NCBI RefSeq assembly: GCF_024713975.1
Contig: NC_091096.1
Coordinates: 6,575,501-6,639,500 of the forward strand
DNA: 64,000 nt
Direction of reading: 5' to 3'
DNA from: Paralichthys olivaceus
Lineage: Eukaryota; Chordata; Actinopteri; Pleuronectiformes; Paralichthyidae
Shown here: positions 48,695-64,000 of the stretch, in pieces
Layout: each line of letters begins with the position of its first letter
Position numbering within the stretch: position 1 is the stretch's first letter
Program-made: the position numbers and the translations under genes
Notes under the pieces: generated by a model
Told to the model about the DNA's origin: nothing
Database searches by the model: none
The model's input: the letters and a program-made list of their open reading frames with translations, nothing else

Positions 48695-51600
48695 GGGGTC
48701 TCTTCTAAAGTATATTAGTAATTCCCTTTATTGTGAAAGATCGGCATTTAGTGACAGTTATGTGTTAAGCTGCAATACTGGATTTCATAAGATATTTTAT
48801 GACAAGTCTGGGCAGGCATGTTGCAATGATATTGGCAAAGTGAAATTGATCTACATGTGGAGTGAATGAGGCTTTTCTGCACACAGAAAAATGGAAACAG
48901 GATGAAAACCCTGTGACTTGACACAGAGAGTTGAAATGGTTTTTATCTTATTCTTCTAAATGTGATCTTGTAAGTGAGTGAGAAGTTTTTTACAGTCAGC
49001 AACGAGGTGTAGCTGCTATGCAAACTCTGCATATCTCAAGATGCAATTACACAACTTTTTATCAGTCGTTAAGCACCGCAGGGTTGGATTTCATGCTGTA
49101 ACACAAAACAATGCATGCTAGATAAAGAAGACAGTTTATGCAAAGTCCAACTTACGTCAGCGTTACCTTTTTTAAATGTGCAGGATGAACAATTGAAGTT
49201 TAGTGACACACAAGTTACAGGACTTTGTTCAGAAATTTTTCTTCTGAATATTGAATGCAGGTTTTGGACTTTGCCCTCTGAGTTATCTGATAATGTGGAG
49301 TCTAACTCTGAACTGTTCTGAGAGCTGTTATATGTGGATAGTGTTTGAAGCCAGGTGTGGCAGCCTTCCTGACTTCACGCTGCTCTCTGAACAGCTCAGC
49401 TCTTGTCTTATTGATGTGTATTTCAGGTCACAGGGTTAAATGTTTGGATGAGTTGATATATTCTGTTGGTTCATGGAACGTTTCTGCTATAATTAGAACT
49501 CGTAAAGACTTATCCCGTCATCTGGTCTCTTATCAGTGCCAGTACTTCATGATACATGCAGAGCTCTTGTCCTTTTTAAAAACTCACCCCTGCATTCCCG
49601 AAAGAACTTCCCCTTCTAACACCTCTGATATGACAATATATTACTTTCTGGATTGCTTTGAAGATAGTGATTCTTATCAGATGATTGAGTCTGAGTGTGT
49701 TGCTCTGTGTGTATATCAGGTCTCATCCAGAGGGAAGATGGCTCCATGGAGAAAGAGTTAGAGGAACTCCGACGCAGTCGCCCCAAACCCCCAGTGGGAG
49801 GTGATTTTACACTAAGCGACTGTTTTTATTTCACCCGAAGAGGCATTGAGAGCATTGTAGAGGACGAGGTAAAGTTTTACTTCATTAGCAAGAACACAGT
49901 TTGACACGTAAATGATAATAAGTGATTTTGTTTTGCATTTCAGATCTCTAAGTGTTTGTTTTTTAAATTCAGGTGACCCAGCGGTTCACATCAGAGGAGC
50001 TGGTGTCCTGGAACTTACTCACTCGCACCAACAATGATTTCCAGTACATCAGTCTGAGGCTGACACTGGTTTACGGCCTGGGCATCTTTGTGAGATACTG
50101 CATCCTGGCTCCACTCAGGTACATGAGCTGACTGCAAACTCAAGCTGTCAGTTACCTGGAATGATTTAGAGGCATTTGCAATCAGACCAATCTGTCTGGT
50201 ATTAAAAACTACATTTTAGACTTCAGTCAGGTTAACTGTCATTTTATCTCACTATTCAGAAATTCAGAGTTTTATTTTTTTGTTTGAAAATTGAAAGCTG
50301 TGATTTATGTCTCTCCAGGATAACACTGGCCTCTATCGGTCTGAGCTGGTTGGTAATAGGAACATCAGCAGTTGGATTACTCCCACATTCAAGGTGCCCA
50401 TAAAATATAGCATCATATCATTCTTTAAACACTTTCACACACTTTCCTTTCAATTGATCTTGTTCTGCTCATGTTGAATTTCAGGGTGAAGTCTTGGCTG
50501 AGCGAATGGGTTCACGTCATGTGCTACAGAATCTGTGCTCGTGGACTTTCTGCTGCTATCTGCTATCACAACAGGTGGGAGAACCCTCTCTCATTACGCA
50601 CCCACACCACATTAATCATATTGTTTTATCTCCTGATTCTGACCTCATGGTTTCTCCTCACAACCTGCAGGGAAAATAAACCAAAAAAAGGAGGAATCTG
50701 TGTGGCCAATCACACTTCTCCCATCGACATTGTGATTCTCTGCAACGATGGCTGTTATGCGATGGTACGTGAGACTTTTTTTAAGGTCATTTTTCATGTT
50801 GAATCATGACATGCTGGTGTAACCGTCCTCATGTGTTGATTAGGTGGGTCAGGTCCATGGAGGCTTGATAGGAGTCGTTCAGAGAGCCATGGTGAGGTCT
50901 TGTCCTCACGTCTGGTTTGAGAGAGCAGAGATGAAAGATCGCCACCTAGTGACCAAAAGGTCAGTTCCTCCAGCTCATTTTTCAGCCTTGTCCCTGCAGG
51001 TCTTTCTTGCCTGTGTTTTCTCTCTATGGAGAAAAAACACTGGCACTGAGAGAGGTTGGCATTTTCCTGGCAGTGAAAGTCTTCTTAAGTTTTACAAGAA
51101 CAAATGTGTTTTGGAAAGTTGCTACTGAACAGTGACTCATAATATCACATCCTCGCCCAGACAGTTGCTCCAGATGTTTGAAGTATTGTCCGCAGTGTGA
51201 AAAAAACTCTTCAAGGGTGCAGCATGTAGATATTTGTGAGGAGTGGTTTCCATTACCTCTTTGTGTTGCCTCTAGGTTGATGGATCATGTGAACGACAAG
51301 ACAAAGCTTCCCATATTAATATTTCCAGAGGGTAAGTGTTACCATGTGGAGAGACAGAGATACTTTATCCAGTCTGATGTTTGTCTTGGTATCATCAAAG
51401 ATAAGACGCAGTGAGCGTTGTTGTTTCAGCTCAGTCTGGCCACTGAGCGGTGACAAATGAGCAGTTATGTGATGTGGGGGCTGGACCCAGCTCACACAAC
51501 TCTGTCTCCTTTAATACCCTGATGTCTGGTTTCTGCAGGAACCTGTGTCAACAACACATCTGTCATGATGTTCAAAAAAGGGAGTTTTGAAATCGGAGCG

Positions 51601-52972
51601 ACAATATATCCAGTAGCCATTAAGGTACTTTATTCCTCTCTGTCAGTCAAAGCCCCATTTCTCATTCTGACTCCTCTCTGTCCGTCTGACTCATATATTT
51701 CATTATCACTGCACCCCTGTCTTTTTAAGTATGACCCGAAGTTTGGAGACGCTTTCTGGAACAGCTCCAAGTACAGCATGGTGAATTACCTGCTGAGGAT
51801 GATGACCAGCTGGGCCCTCGTCTGCAACGTCTGGTACCTGCCAGCCATGCATCAGCAGGTGTGTATGACACGTCCCGCAGCACGTGAGCTCATGAACGCT
51901 TAAAGCCACGTGTACGACCTGCACAGGCCCCCACCCCTACACATATGCACACACAGAGACACGTGTCTGACCAAGTTTGTTTATTCAAATTTGGAAGGAG
52001 GGGGAAGATGCTGTGCAGTTCGCCAACAGAGTGAAGTCGGCCATCGCTCACCGGGGAGGACTGGTAGATCTACAATGGTGAGATTCAACCTCTTCACTGT
52101 TTTTGATTTGGCTGAGTCATATTCAAAGATGCTTTTTTTGTATGGTCAGTTTTCCTTCTTCAAAAAAAGATTAAGCTTTTTTACAGATAAAACTGACTTT
52201 TAAATCCTCTAAAATGTAGTCGGTTTTTTTTTCAAGTCAAGAAGAGAAACTGACCCACTGTCTTCCAACAGAAGGGTGATATTTTTACATCACAGGTGTT
52301 ATGGAATTTTCATAGACACTGTCTCTTGTCCTCTCTGGGGCAGAGTGCAACAGGCTGTTGTGTTTGGGAAGTGCGAGAGCTTGGCGAAGGTCAAAGCCTT
52401 CACTCCCTGGACATCACAGATATAAGACTGCATAAGCAGGCACTACTGTCTCCATAACTAGTAAATACATTTGATTGTTTAGGAACAAGCACACCCATTG
52501 ATTAAATGATCTGTTGGGGTTTAGAGTGTGACTGCAGGAAAGCAGACTTCAGAATATGAGAGAGCATCATGCACAGATGTTGTATGGATGAATTCTGATT
52601 TTCTCGTCAATAAATATTTCAGCATAAGACATCCAAGGGCTCTTGAAAGCTTTCTTCATTGATGAGTTGACCATTGATCAGCAGATTTTCCACAACAACA
52701 GGGAGACATGAAATCCTTTGAGTGTCAGGCATGGCTAAATAAAATAGATGCTTTCTTTTGCATGAGCGTGAAGCTCTGACATTGATCGTACAGTCTGTTG
52801 CATGTGGCTAAATGATGAGCACCACTCTCTGTTTGTCCTGTCTCCACCTGTCCGCCACTGCAGGGACGGAGGCTTGAAGAGAGCAAAGGTGAAGGAGACG
52901 TTTAAAGAGCAGCAGCAGAAGCAGTACAGCAGCATGGTGGTGGGAGACGACAGCAGCAGCAACAGTGACTGA
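48127..52972 (+). CDS. gpat3: Glycerol-3-phosphate acyltransferase 3, 446 aa, 13 coding exons
   Basis: An ER membrane enzyme that transfers acyl-CoA to the sn-1 position of glycerol-3-phosphate, the first step of triacylglycerol and phospholipid synthesis. Exons are 48127-48270, 48357-48423, 49720-49868, 49973-50118, 50319-50393, 50485-50574, 50671-50764, 50844-50959, 51276-51331, 51539-51624, 51730-51858, 51998-52077 and 52864-52972; 1341 bp close in frame. The acyltransferase motifs are intact: NHTSPID (catalytic HX4D at 238-243), GQVHGG, and FPEGT (310-314). N-terminal and central hydrophobic segments (about 12-35 and 135-180) fit membrane anchoring. The first coding exon begins after a C-rich acceptor, with ATG at 48127 (the upstream in-frame codon is GTG). 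The paralogue GPAT4 has a longer leader; MEDFWAG plus LGISETYM and KTLEWAT favours GPAT3. Confidence 0.93.
48457..48620 (+). mobile_element. tRNA-derived SINE in gpat3 intron 2
   Basis: Begins GGCTGTGGCTCGGGAGGTAG, resembling a tRNA box A region, and has GGTCGTGGTGCGATCCCTGG, resembling box B (GGTTCGATCCC). A spacer (CAAATGTGTCC) and an AT-rich tail follow, then a GATA microsatellite. This is the layout of a widespread percomorph-type SINE family. Slightly truncated or diverged. Confidence 0.65.
48614..48694. repeat. (GATA)n/(GAAA)n microsatellite
   Basis: About 80 bp of GATA units with an internal AAAG block, directly after the SINE tail, as often seen at SINE 3' ends. Confidence 0.9.
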
Positions 52973-53328
52973 GGCCTCCCGTCAGTGTGAGGGACAAATC
53001 CCTGAAAACAGGTGTCTCTCCTCCAGCTGGACTCAACATGGGATGCAGTTCTGCCAAGTGGACTTAATGAACACTGTGAAAACCACAGGTTAAAGGAGGA
53101 GAGCCTTGGTGATTTAGATGAACACAAGTGCAATATTGACCTTCGACCTTTACGTGGAACAGACTGACTATGAAGAGGGGAAGCGCTTTGTTTAAGATTT
53201 CTACTGTAGAGATTGAATATTATTGCTGAGAAAAAAAATGCTCTGAATGTGTGATTGAAGACAAACTGGATTCATGAATGTCTTGATTCTCACAGTCAGT
53301 CTTTGGCTGCTCCTTGTTTTTTCTTTTA

Positions 53329-53334
53329 AATAAA
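53329..53334 (+). promoter_or_regulatory. Candidate poly(A) signal of gpat3
   Basis: AATAAA about 360 bases after the gpat3 stop. The neighbouring small gene ends at 53694 on the opposite strand, so the two genes are tail to tail with closely spaced 3' ends. Confidence 0.55.
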
Positions 53335-53693
53335 ATTGTTTACAAACTGAATGGGTTCTATATTTAAGAGTCCTGGACATACCTTTATAACAAGACATGA
53401 TTAAAACTAATAAAATACTGCAAAAATTGTGTTTTAAGTATTTAAATATAGACTTGAGGTATTTAAATCTTGCAATGTTGTGCCTCAGAAGAATTAACAC
53501 TTACTGTATTCACGTAAAAACAATCTGTCCAAACAGTTTTCCAAATTTTAATTGAACACTTGACATCGTTTTTCATGTGCTTTTGCTAACATTTGACCCC
53601 TCACACCTTTTTCTAGAGAACACAAGAGACAAAAGGTTTTGGCAATTAAATAATACATTGTGTGTTAAAAGCCCAGTGCATTAAATGTCCACA

Positions 53694-54838
53694 TTAGAGC
53701 AGAACACACATCTGAGACTTTTTGGATCTCTCTCCGCTGGAAGGTTCCTCTGAAGCATGACTCTCACTGCCTCCATTTCTCACTGAGCACTCATCTTTGT
53801 CCCCTTAAAACAAATGGAAACAGACTTGTTTCATTCGCTGTAACTGTGAATGTTGACACAAGCAATCAATACAAACATTGTCTGACCTTCATTCTCATGA
53901 TTGCTCGTTTCTGTGTTTTCCTGAGTGACCTGTGAGAAAAAAACAAATATCTCTTAATCCAATCAGCAGCAGTCACAGTACCTCAATGGGCAGTTTTCAA
54001 ACCATTCAGTTCTGTGATGACATTACTAACCTGTAGCACATTACTTGTGTTTCTCTTGCTCTTGTTGAGCTCCTTATATCTGCGAACGTCAAACAATGAA
54101 AAGTTTACATGAGATTTATTCACAGTAACGTGTGGTGGACAGCAGCCAGTGTGTGTTTTTTTTAAAAGATGTAACTTCCTGTCTCTTCCTTTTCATTAAC
54201 CCTGCCAGGACAAACAAATGGTACGGTGAAATATTTATGAGGCAGATTAGTGCCTCACATCTGTGTCTCCCTCTCCACAGCTCAGATGACAAACAGGCTG
54301 CTGTTGATTCACTCCAGCGAGAAGCTGCTTTTATCTCTGAGCAATAAAACCCAATAAAACTGCTCTGTAACAAATCATCTGTGGTTTTACCTCAATGGTT
54401 TCTACCTTCAGCTCTGCTCACATGAAGGGCTTTGCTCTGATTTTAAATGTAGCTACTTCATTAAGTAAGTTTTTGTCATTTAGCTATTACTTATTTAGCA
54501 AAGTTAATATCAACCTACATCTGTATCAGCTGCTTGGTTAAAGTAACATCTGCACCAGGACCAAGCAACATGGTGATGACAGGAAGTATTCCAGCTCCAC
54601 ACAAAGACCCCGTGTATTGTACTGAGAGTTCTACATCGTCAAACACTGTGAATCAATCATCCTTCAAAGTGCAGCTACATGTCAGAACACACATGCAGGG
54701 ATCAACCCACCTTTGCAGATAAGAGTCACAGCTCTTGTTTGCAGCTTTGGGCTTCCTCTTCAGTCCATCTGGGCTCCATGTTGTACTCTCCTCTCCTCCC
54801 ACATCCACCCGGCCTGCAGCTCCAGATGCAATCGGCAT
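53694..54838 (-). CDS. Unrecognised 109-aa protein with a C-terminal CaaX box, 4 exons
   Basis: Exons 54711-54838, 54031-54079, 53887-53929 and 53694-53803 join through GT-AG sites (AG|GTGGGT, CAG|GTTAGT, AAG|GTCAGA donors) into 330 bp with every phase matching. That is strong evidence for a real gene although no exon exceeds 130 bp. The ATG at 54838 is the first after an in-frame stop. The protein starts MPIASGAAGRVDVGGEES, is hydrophilic and charged (GLKRKPKAANKS, YKELNKSKRNTS, EENTET-like), has no signal peptide or membrane segment, and ends SKKSQMCVLL. CVLL is a canonical CaaX box predicted to be geranylgeranylated, with a basic SKKS patch like Cdc42's tail. Family not recognised. Confidence 0.62.
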
Positions 54839-56005
54839 CTCTGCCAGCACAACCACAGATTCCACAAATCAAAGCTAAACCCTCTGTCATCTGGCTGCGA
54901 CTCCTCTGTTGCTGGATGTGTTGAAAGGAGAGCTGGTCTCAAAGCAGCTCTGCAGAAGCCTCCGTCCTCCTGTTGTTGACCGGCTGTTTGCTGTGTGAGC
55001 AGGAAAATGTGGCCGTGCGGTTAATGGAGACGTTTGTTGTTGTATCCACGGCAACAGTGTCCGAAAAGAAAGGAACAGCAGTGAGGCCTTTGTGAATGTG
55101 ATGGATCCACTGACATCTACTTTACTTTATTTCACTTTACTTGACTTAACCCCAACCCAACTCACTTTGCAATAATCATGTGTGGCAGTCGACCAGGCCA
55201 CCGGGGTCTCCCACACAGCCAGAGACAAACATGGTGCTTTTCAGCATATTTTATTAATCCCACCGTGCAAATATAACTAGAGTAAGCTCAACTCAACAGT
55301 GTCCCAAATCTCAGTCCTGAGTGTCTCTCCATGAATGTCTTTTTGAGGACACTCTGCTGCTGCTGCCTTTTAAACCTGAGGATCAATCAGATAACTGCTC
55401 TCACCTGCACTGATCCTCTGGTGCAGGTGAAGCTGTTCTAAACTGATGACATATTCTATATATATATATAATTCTATATGAAATATATTTTTCAGTCCCC
55501 ACAGTGATTTGTAACTTTTCTTTGTTGTAAAAATGAGTGAGGACAATCTGATAGTATGGATTAGTTGAAATGATCAGTGGTAACAGCCTTGGAGGTTTTT
55601 GAATGTGCTCACTTCATCGTGGTTGTCATTGATCACTCAGAAGCAGCATCACGTTACCAAAAAACCATTGCACACTTTTTTAAAACAATAAAAAAAGTTT
55701 GGTTTGTTTTATTTATTTATTTTTCAAAGGATAAATGATGGTATTGAATTTTAAATTTTAAATAATAATTTTATATATAATTGTTATTACAAATTGGAAA
55801 AAAAAAAAAGTTTTTTACAGCAGTGACAGTTTTTAGTCTAATCAAATGTGCAGTGTTACTTCACAAATATGAGCATAGTCATTATAATTTCATAATCAAT
55901 AAAGAAGCTTTGGAGGAGCCAACATCATACATTCCTACATTATTCAACCTTTTATTCATTTTTCTGAATTTTACCAACAGCCTCTGGCGTGTTAGAACAA
56001 GCTTA
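54839..56005. other. Intergenic region between the CaaX gene and myl7
   Basis: No exon found. A stretch at about 55180-55445 (CCACCGGGGTCTCCCACACAGCC onward, then TTTTAAACCTGAGGATCAATCAG and TGGTGCAGGTGAAGCTGTTC) reads like a diverged transposable-element end, but I cannot name it. The right end holds the myl7 3' UTR. Confidence 0.5.
55951..55956 (-). promoter_or_regulatory. Candidate poly(A) signal of myl7
   Basis: TTTATT (AATAAA on minus) 50 bases after the myl7 stop codon; gives a short 3' UTR. Confidence 0.45.
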
Positions 56006-56609
56006 TTAGGATTCCTCCTTCTCATCTCCATGTGTGATGATGTAGCAGAGCGACTTGTAGTCGATGTTACCGGTCGGGTCAATGGGAGCGAGAGAGAAGG
56101 CCTGATCCGCCTGGAGGTTTATAAAGTGACATTTAGAATTATGATCTTATTCATATTGAAATCACTCAGTTGAAAAATAAAAGACACAAACCTCCTCAGC
56201 TGTGAATTTATCAGCTTGGTTCATCAGTAATCGTCTAAACCTGGATAAACACAACGAAATAATTTAAAAGGAGAAAGAAAAGTTAAATTAAATTAATTAA
56301 TATAGATTAATAGAATGTGTCTTACTCATCCTTGTTGACAAAGCCTGTGCCATTGGGATCAAATAGTTTGAAGGCAGCAAGTATGGTGTCCTCAGGATCG
56401 GTACCTGAGGAAGAATAGAATTTCACCAACATCATCTGAACATGTGTTATGAATTTAAAATGAATCAAAGATTGATTTGATCATGTGTGAAAAGTTCTCA
56501 CCATTGAGTTTCTCTCCAAACAGAGACAGGAACACAGTGAAGTTAATGGGCCCTTTCCCCTCGTTCAGCATCTCATCCAACTCCTCGTCATTGACATTAA
56601 GTTTCCCTG

Positions 56610-56669
<60 letters not shown>

Positions 56670-57650
56670 GAAACACCTAGTCAGTGGAACCGTTTCATAG
56701 CAACAGATTAAAAACATGAAGACTTAAAAAGTAGATAAAAATACCCAGCTGTGCATACGTCTGCTTCAAGTCTTGTTTTTTGATAACACCGTCCCTGTCC
56801 TGGTCGATACAACCAAAGGCCTGTGGGGTAAACCAGGAATAAAAAAAATCTTAAGTGCATGATTCATTAAAATAACAGCACTTCTGGGAAGTACGTATTC
56901 TGCCCTGCACAGTTCACAATGATTAATCTTTCCTTCACCAGATGTAATAACCAGTCTGTTTTTTTTCTGTTCTTTACAAACTGCTTTAGAATTTCATTAA
57001 CTTTGTCTTTATTATGGAAAATTCAGCAAGAAATTCTGACACTAATCTTTTATAGGACTTGTTGAACAAGAAGCTTCATAAATATAGCCAACGTTTTTTT
57101 TAAGTCCGAGAATTATTGATACTTTCTTTTTACAGTTTTAAACTATGGGTATTCCTTGATTGTTGTCTATGAGGCCACCTCAATCATTTTGCTAGAGATT
57201 GGTTTAACTTAAGAAGTTCAATTTGATTTTTTCATTCCCTTGTATTAGTTTGAGAATCAACAATCACAGGTTCCTGTACAAACTTTTAAAGACATTAAAG
57301 TTGAGTACCGCACCTCCTTAAACTCCTGAATCTGGCTCTGCTCGAACATGGAGAAGACATTGGAGCAGGACTTCTGTCCTCCCCTCTGTCTCTTATTGGA
57401 GGCCTTCTTACTCGCCTGAGGACATGAAACTTATTCAGTTTACACACTGATATTTCTACTGCAGGCTCAGGTTTCTGTAATGCGTACAAATCAATTATAA
57501 GGATATTAAACAACTGCTTTAACCATTGGAAAAAGATGTAAAAAACACACATTCCCTAACAAAATAATAAGATTCCCATATTTTGTGATAGGTTTTCTTC
57601 AAAATCACTGACATCTGAACACATCACATAAAGGTGGACTGACTTACCAT
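56006..57650 (-). CDS. myl7: Atrial myosin regulatory light chain (MYL7/cmlc2), 172 aa, 7 exons
   Basis: This is the regulatory light chain bound to the myosin lever arm in atrial (in fish, general cardiac) sarcomeres. Exons are 57648-57650, 57314-57415, 56745-56820, 56502-56606, 56326-56404, 56192-56240 and 56006-56110; 519 bp close in frame. The first exon encodes only the initiator Met, a feature shared by regulatory light-chain genes. The protein has the phosphorylatable-region pattern [20 protein letters not shown] (Ser/Thr site replaced by SCSN context), EF-hand 1 loop [12 protein letters not shown], the family phrase [20 protein letters not shown], and the end HGDEKEES, as in zebrafish cmlc2. 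It lies next to gck, as in human. Identification is firm. Confidence 0.97.
56612..56666. repeat. (AC)n tract against the myl7 exon 4 acceptor
   Basis: About 27 AC units. On the transcribed strand this is (TG)n ending ATCAG, with only four bases between the repeat and the intron's AG. It takes the place of the usual pyrimidine tract. Confidence 0.95.
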
Positions 57651-59057
57651 GTTCTGAATGATCGTGTGTGGACTCCCAGCAGAGGTGTGATGCTGGGGTG
57701 GGTTTTATGTATGAACCTATCTTATCTCCTGCCCTCCTATAATAGCCTGTGGTGGGCAGCACAGTCCCTTACATGGCCACGGCTGCTCTCTGTGTGTCAC
57801 TGTAAGGACCCGATAAGAGGTGAAGCAGCCAGGATTCCTCCAGGCTGGAAAATAAAGATATGGGGAGCGCAGAGGGAGAGAGGAGACAAGGGAGCGTGAC
57901 CTCTGATGTTTGACAGTCACTTAACCAAGTAAATTTTCCTAATGTCAGAGGCCACATCAAGCTCTAAATGTACAATAAATGTACATTTTATTTGCAATTT
58001 TATGAAGAGTATAGCAGCAGCCGTCTGGATGCAACACAACCGCCTGCAAATATAATAAATCTCTGCAGCAAATGAGACATGATAATCTGAGGAGCTGTGT
58101 GTGTGTGTGTGTGTGGGGGGGGGGTTATCTCAAACTTTTATCATTCTTAAAACTTTTTCAATGAAAATGGAAACAAACAAATCAATGATCACATTCTGTT
58201 TTAACATAATTCAGCCCAGTAAGACTGCAGATGGAAATCAGTTGCTAATTCATGAAAGTAAAGTTTTGTACAAATAAATATTCCTGACAAGAAAATATCA
58301 GAATTAAGTTAATGAATAAATAAAGTAAACTGAACATAATATTGAGTATGAATATGAATATTATGATTCATTTATAAATAGCTGGTCTGGATCATGTTTG
58401 TTTGTATTTGGGTTTAGGGTCATTGACATCAATTCAATTCTTTTTAATTCTAATTAGTTGTTTTATTTACAGTTAAGCTTATTCACATCATCACAGAGTA
58501 CATTTCATCGTGCACATGTGAAAAATTACAAATTACTGGCAAACACACATGGAGTTACAAACATTTAGATTTAAACATTAGATGTCAAAGAAATAAGCTT
58601 TTGTTTAAAAACAGGAATTACTACACAATAAAGCAACGATTTTGATGTGGTGGTATAGTTTACAACAGCATTTACAAAAAGTATCCTTGTGCTACACATC
58701 AACCAGTTTTTACTGGTGTTATAAACTATCATCAATAATATATGTGCCATTTTCAAAATGGAGCAGCCATTTTAAATGAGCCGCCTAATGTTTTGGGTGC
58801 AACAGGAATCCAATTCTTTAATTTACAATAACACTGATATTACTACAACTTGGTCCAATACTATCAAATACAGTCTACAATACTGCTGCTCTCTTGTCTG
58901 TACATCATCCAGTCGTGAGCGTGCAGCTCACTGACACATCCCTCAGAGCCTGGAGAAGCTGCACGTCTGTAGATGATCATCAGTGATCTCAGATCAGGGT
59001 TCAGGCTAACTTCACTGCTGTCCTGCGGGGGGTGAGCAGCTCAGTGCTTAGCCCCCT
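57651..59057. other. Intergenic region between the myl7 promoter and the gck 3' end
   Basis: Holds the myl7 5' flank on the left, a GT tract followed by a G run (about 58098-58123), AT-rich sequence, and the gck 3' UTR on the right. A candidate gck poly(A) signal is TTTATT at 58462-58467. No other gene seen. Confidence 0.6.
57703..57745 (-). promoter_or_regulatory. Candidate myl7 promoter: TATA-like box, GATA sites, CArG-like site
   Basis: Reading upstream on the minus strand from the ATG at 57650: a TATA-like ATAAAA (57703-57708), GATA sites AAGATA/AGATAA (57717-57727), and CTATTATAGG (57736-57745), one mismatch from the SRF CArG consensus CC(A/T)6GG. This combination fits cardiac promoters. 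No binding is shown. Confidence 0.4.
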
Positions 59058-62807
<3,750 letters not shown>

Positions 62808-62929
62808 CGTCACAGGTTTGACTAAATGAGCTTCTCTGTGTGTTTCCAGGTGTGTGTGGAGTGTGTGTCCACCCTGTGTGTGTGCAGAGTCAGTGAAGTG
62901 TGAGGGCCTCTGAATGAGGAGCTCAGCTG

Positions 62930-62936
62930 TTTTTAT
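62930..62936 (-). promoter_or_regulatory. Candidate TATA-like element of gck
   Basis: GCATAAAAACAGC on the minus strand, about 125 bases upstream of the gck ATG. Spacing would give a 5' UTR near 95 bases. Confidence 0.35.
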
Positions 62937-63049
62937 GCTCAGGTGAAGTGGGCTGGAGGCATCAGACGTAAATGGCCACCCCTTCCCGATACCTCACCCC
63001 ATCTGGCCATGTAGGTTCACACACACACATGCACTCTCACCTGCACTCA

Positions 63050-63055
<6 letters not shown>

Positions 63056-63135
<80 letters not shown>
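63056..63135. repeat. (CA)n microsatellite, 40 units
   Basis: An 80-bp CA tract about 250 bases upstream of the gck coding start. Confidence 0.95.
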
Positions 63136-63137
<2 letters not shown>

Positions 63138-64000
63138 CACAAACATACAGCCTCCGTACAAAGTTTGTTGACATTTCAGTTATAATATATCATTCACTGG
63201 CCAAGGATTTGGATTTTTAAAATGTACATTCATATATTTAATCTACAACTGATTTGTACAAGTTGGATCATGATGTTTGTCTTTTAGAAAATCAGCAAAT
63301 GTTGTCTTTGCCTTGAAAAAAATACTTTTTTCAGTCCACTAAGATTTTCCTTAAAATCATCACTGTTCCTCTTCAGAATACAGATTACTATTGATGAACT
63401 CTATCATATGTTTTAATCCAGCAAAACAAGATTTAAGATTTGACTTGGTGAATTATTCTTTGCCATCATGTTGCAAAGTGTGATATGTGACCTAGAATCC
63501 ACGGACTGTGCTTTTACAGTCCATCAATGACAAAATTAAAACAAATCAATTTGAATGTGAACCCTGTGATTTGAAGTCATCCTTTTTATTTCAAAGAGCA
63601 ACATGTCGTGCCACAGGTTTGCTTGATGGGTCAATTTCAGAGGTCTGAGAGAGTTACGCATATATTTGTAAAATAACTATGTCTAAAATTAGTAACAGTG
63701 AGGGGTGAATGACCTGTAGAACTAACAATATGCTTTGCAGGTGAAGGCCTCTGGTGCTTATCTGCTCCTGAGGTTTACCTGACCAGAGGTCAGAGCTTTT
63801 CTTAGCTCAGGCCTCTGATTGGGGGGGTAACTGTGACCTTGTCCCCAGTGCCCTGACTGTAAAATCAAGCCAAATGGTGACACTGACCCAAAGACACACA
63901 TCTATCCAATATAACCACAAATTCTCCATTGCTTCTGATGTAATACACAATTTAAACGTTTATATATCTCCACAGGTAGCTTTAACTTTGGGGTGAAAGA

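Larger units (their letters stand above)
62808..64000. other. gck 5' flank and intergenic sequence to the window edge
   Basis: Contains the gck 5' UTR/promoter, a (CA)n tract at 63056-63135, and AT-rich sequence without supported exons. Confidence 0.6.

Noticed and set aside
48127-52972. gpat3 as GPAT4 (AGPAT6)
   Set aside because: The N-terminus is short and reads like GPAT3 (LGISETYM, KTLEWAT); some internal residues are shared with GPAT4, so this is a preference, not proof.
55180-55445. Possible transposon end between the CaaX gene and myl7
   Set aside because: Wording is reminiscent of fish repeats but no terminal repeat, tail or duplication could be defined, so no element is called.

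Overview
The window looks like nuclear DNA from a teleost (ray-finned) fish. The evidence is intron-rich vertebrate genes with short GT-AG introns, dense (CA)n/(GT)n microsatellites, a TTAA-flanked inverted-repeat element of the fish 'Angel' type, a tRNA-derived fish SINE, and copies of common teleost dispersed repeats. No prokaryotic, viral, CRISPR or rRNA feature was seen. Gene models were built by hand from splice sites and reading frame. Each complete model closes in frame from ATG to stop. Orthology comes from remembered family sequences, not a database search.

Layout, left to right: (1) 1-730 minus, the 5' end of an unidentified gene with a signal-peptide exon at 684-729 and a doubtful next exon at the window edge. 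(2) 5861-11222 minus, paip1, 11 coding exons, 445 aa. (3) 14447-20345 minus, fgf10 (one teleost paralogue), 3 exons, 251 aa. (4) 27407-44784 minus, adamts12, 24 exons, 1593 aa. (5) 48127-52972 plus, gpat3, 13 coding exons, 446 aa, divergent from adamts12. (6) 53694-54838 minus, a small four-exon gene for a 109-aa protein with a C-terminal CaaX box (CVLL); I do not recognise it. (7) 56006-57650 minus, myl7, 172 aa. (8) 59058-62807 minus, gck, 10 exons, 478 aa. The rest is intergenic or intronic DNA with microsatellites and transposon remnants.

The genes do not form one pathway. paip1 acts in translation initiation, fgf10 in mesenchyme-to-epithelium signalling, adamts12 in matrix turnover, gpat3 in ER glycerolipid synthesis, myl7 in the atrial sarcomere and gck in glucose sensing. 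The block joins genes that in human lie on 5p (PAIP1, FGF10, ADAMTS12), 4q (GPAT3) and 7p13 (MYL7-GCK, adjacent there too). The points most worth a second look are the CaaX gene, a GC-AG intron in the adamts12 catalytic domain, and (TG)n tracts lying directly against splice sites in myl7, gck and adamts12.
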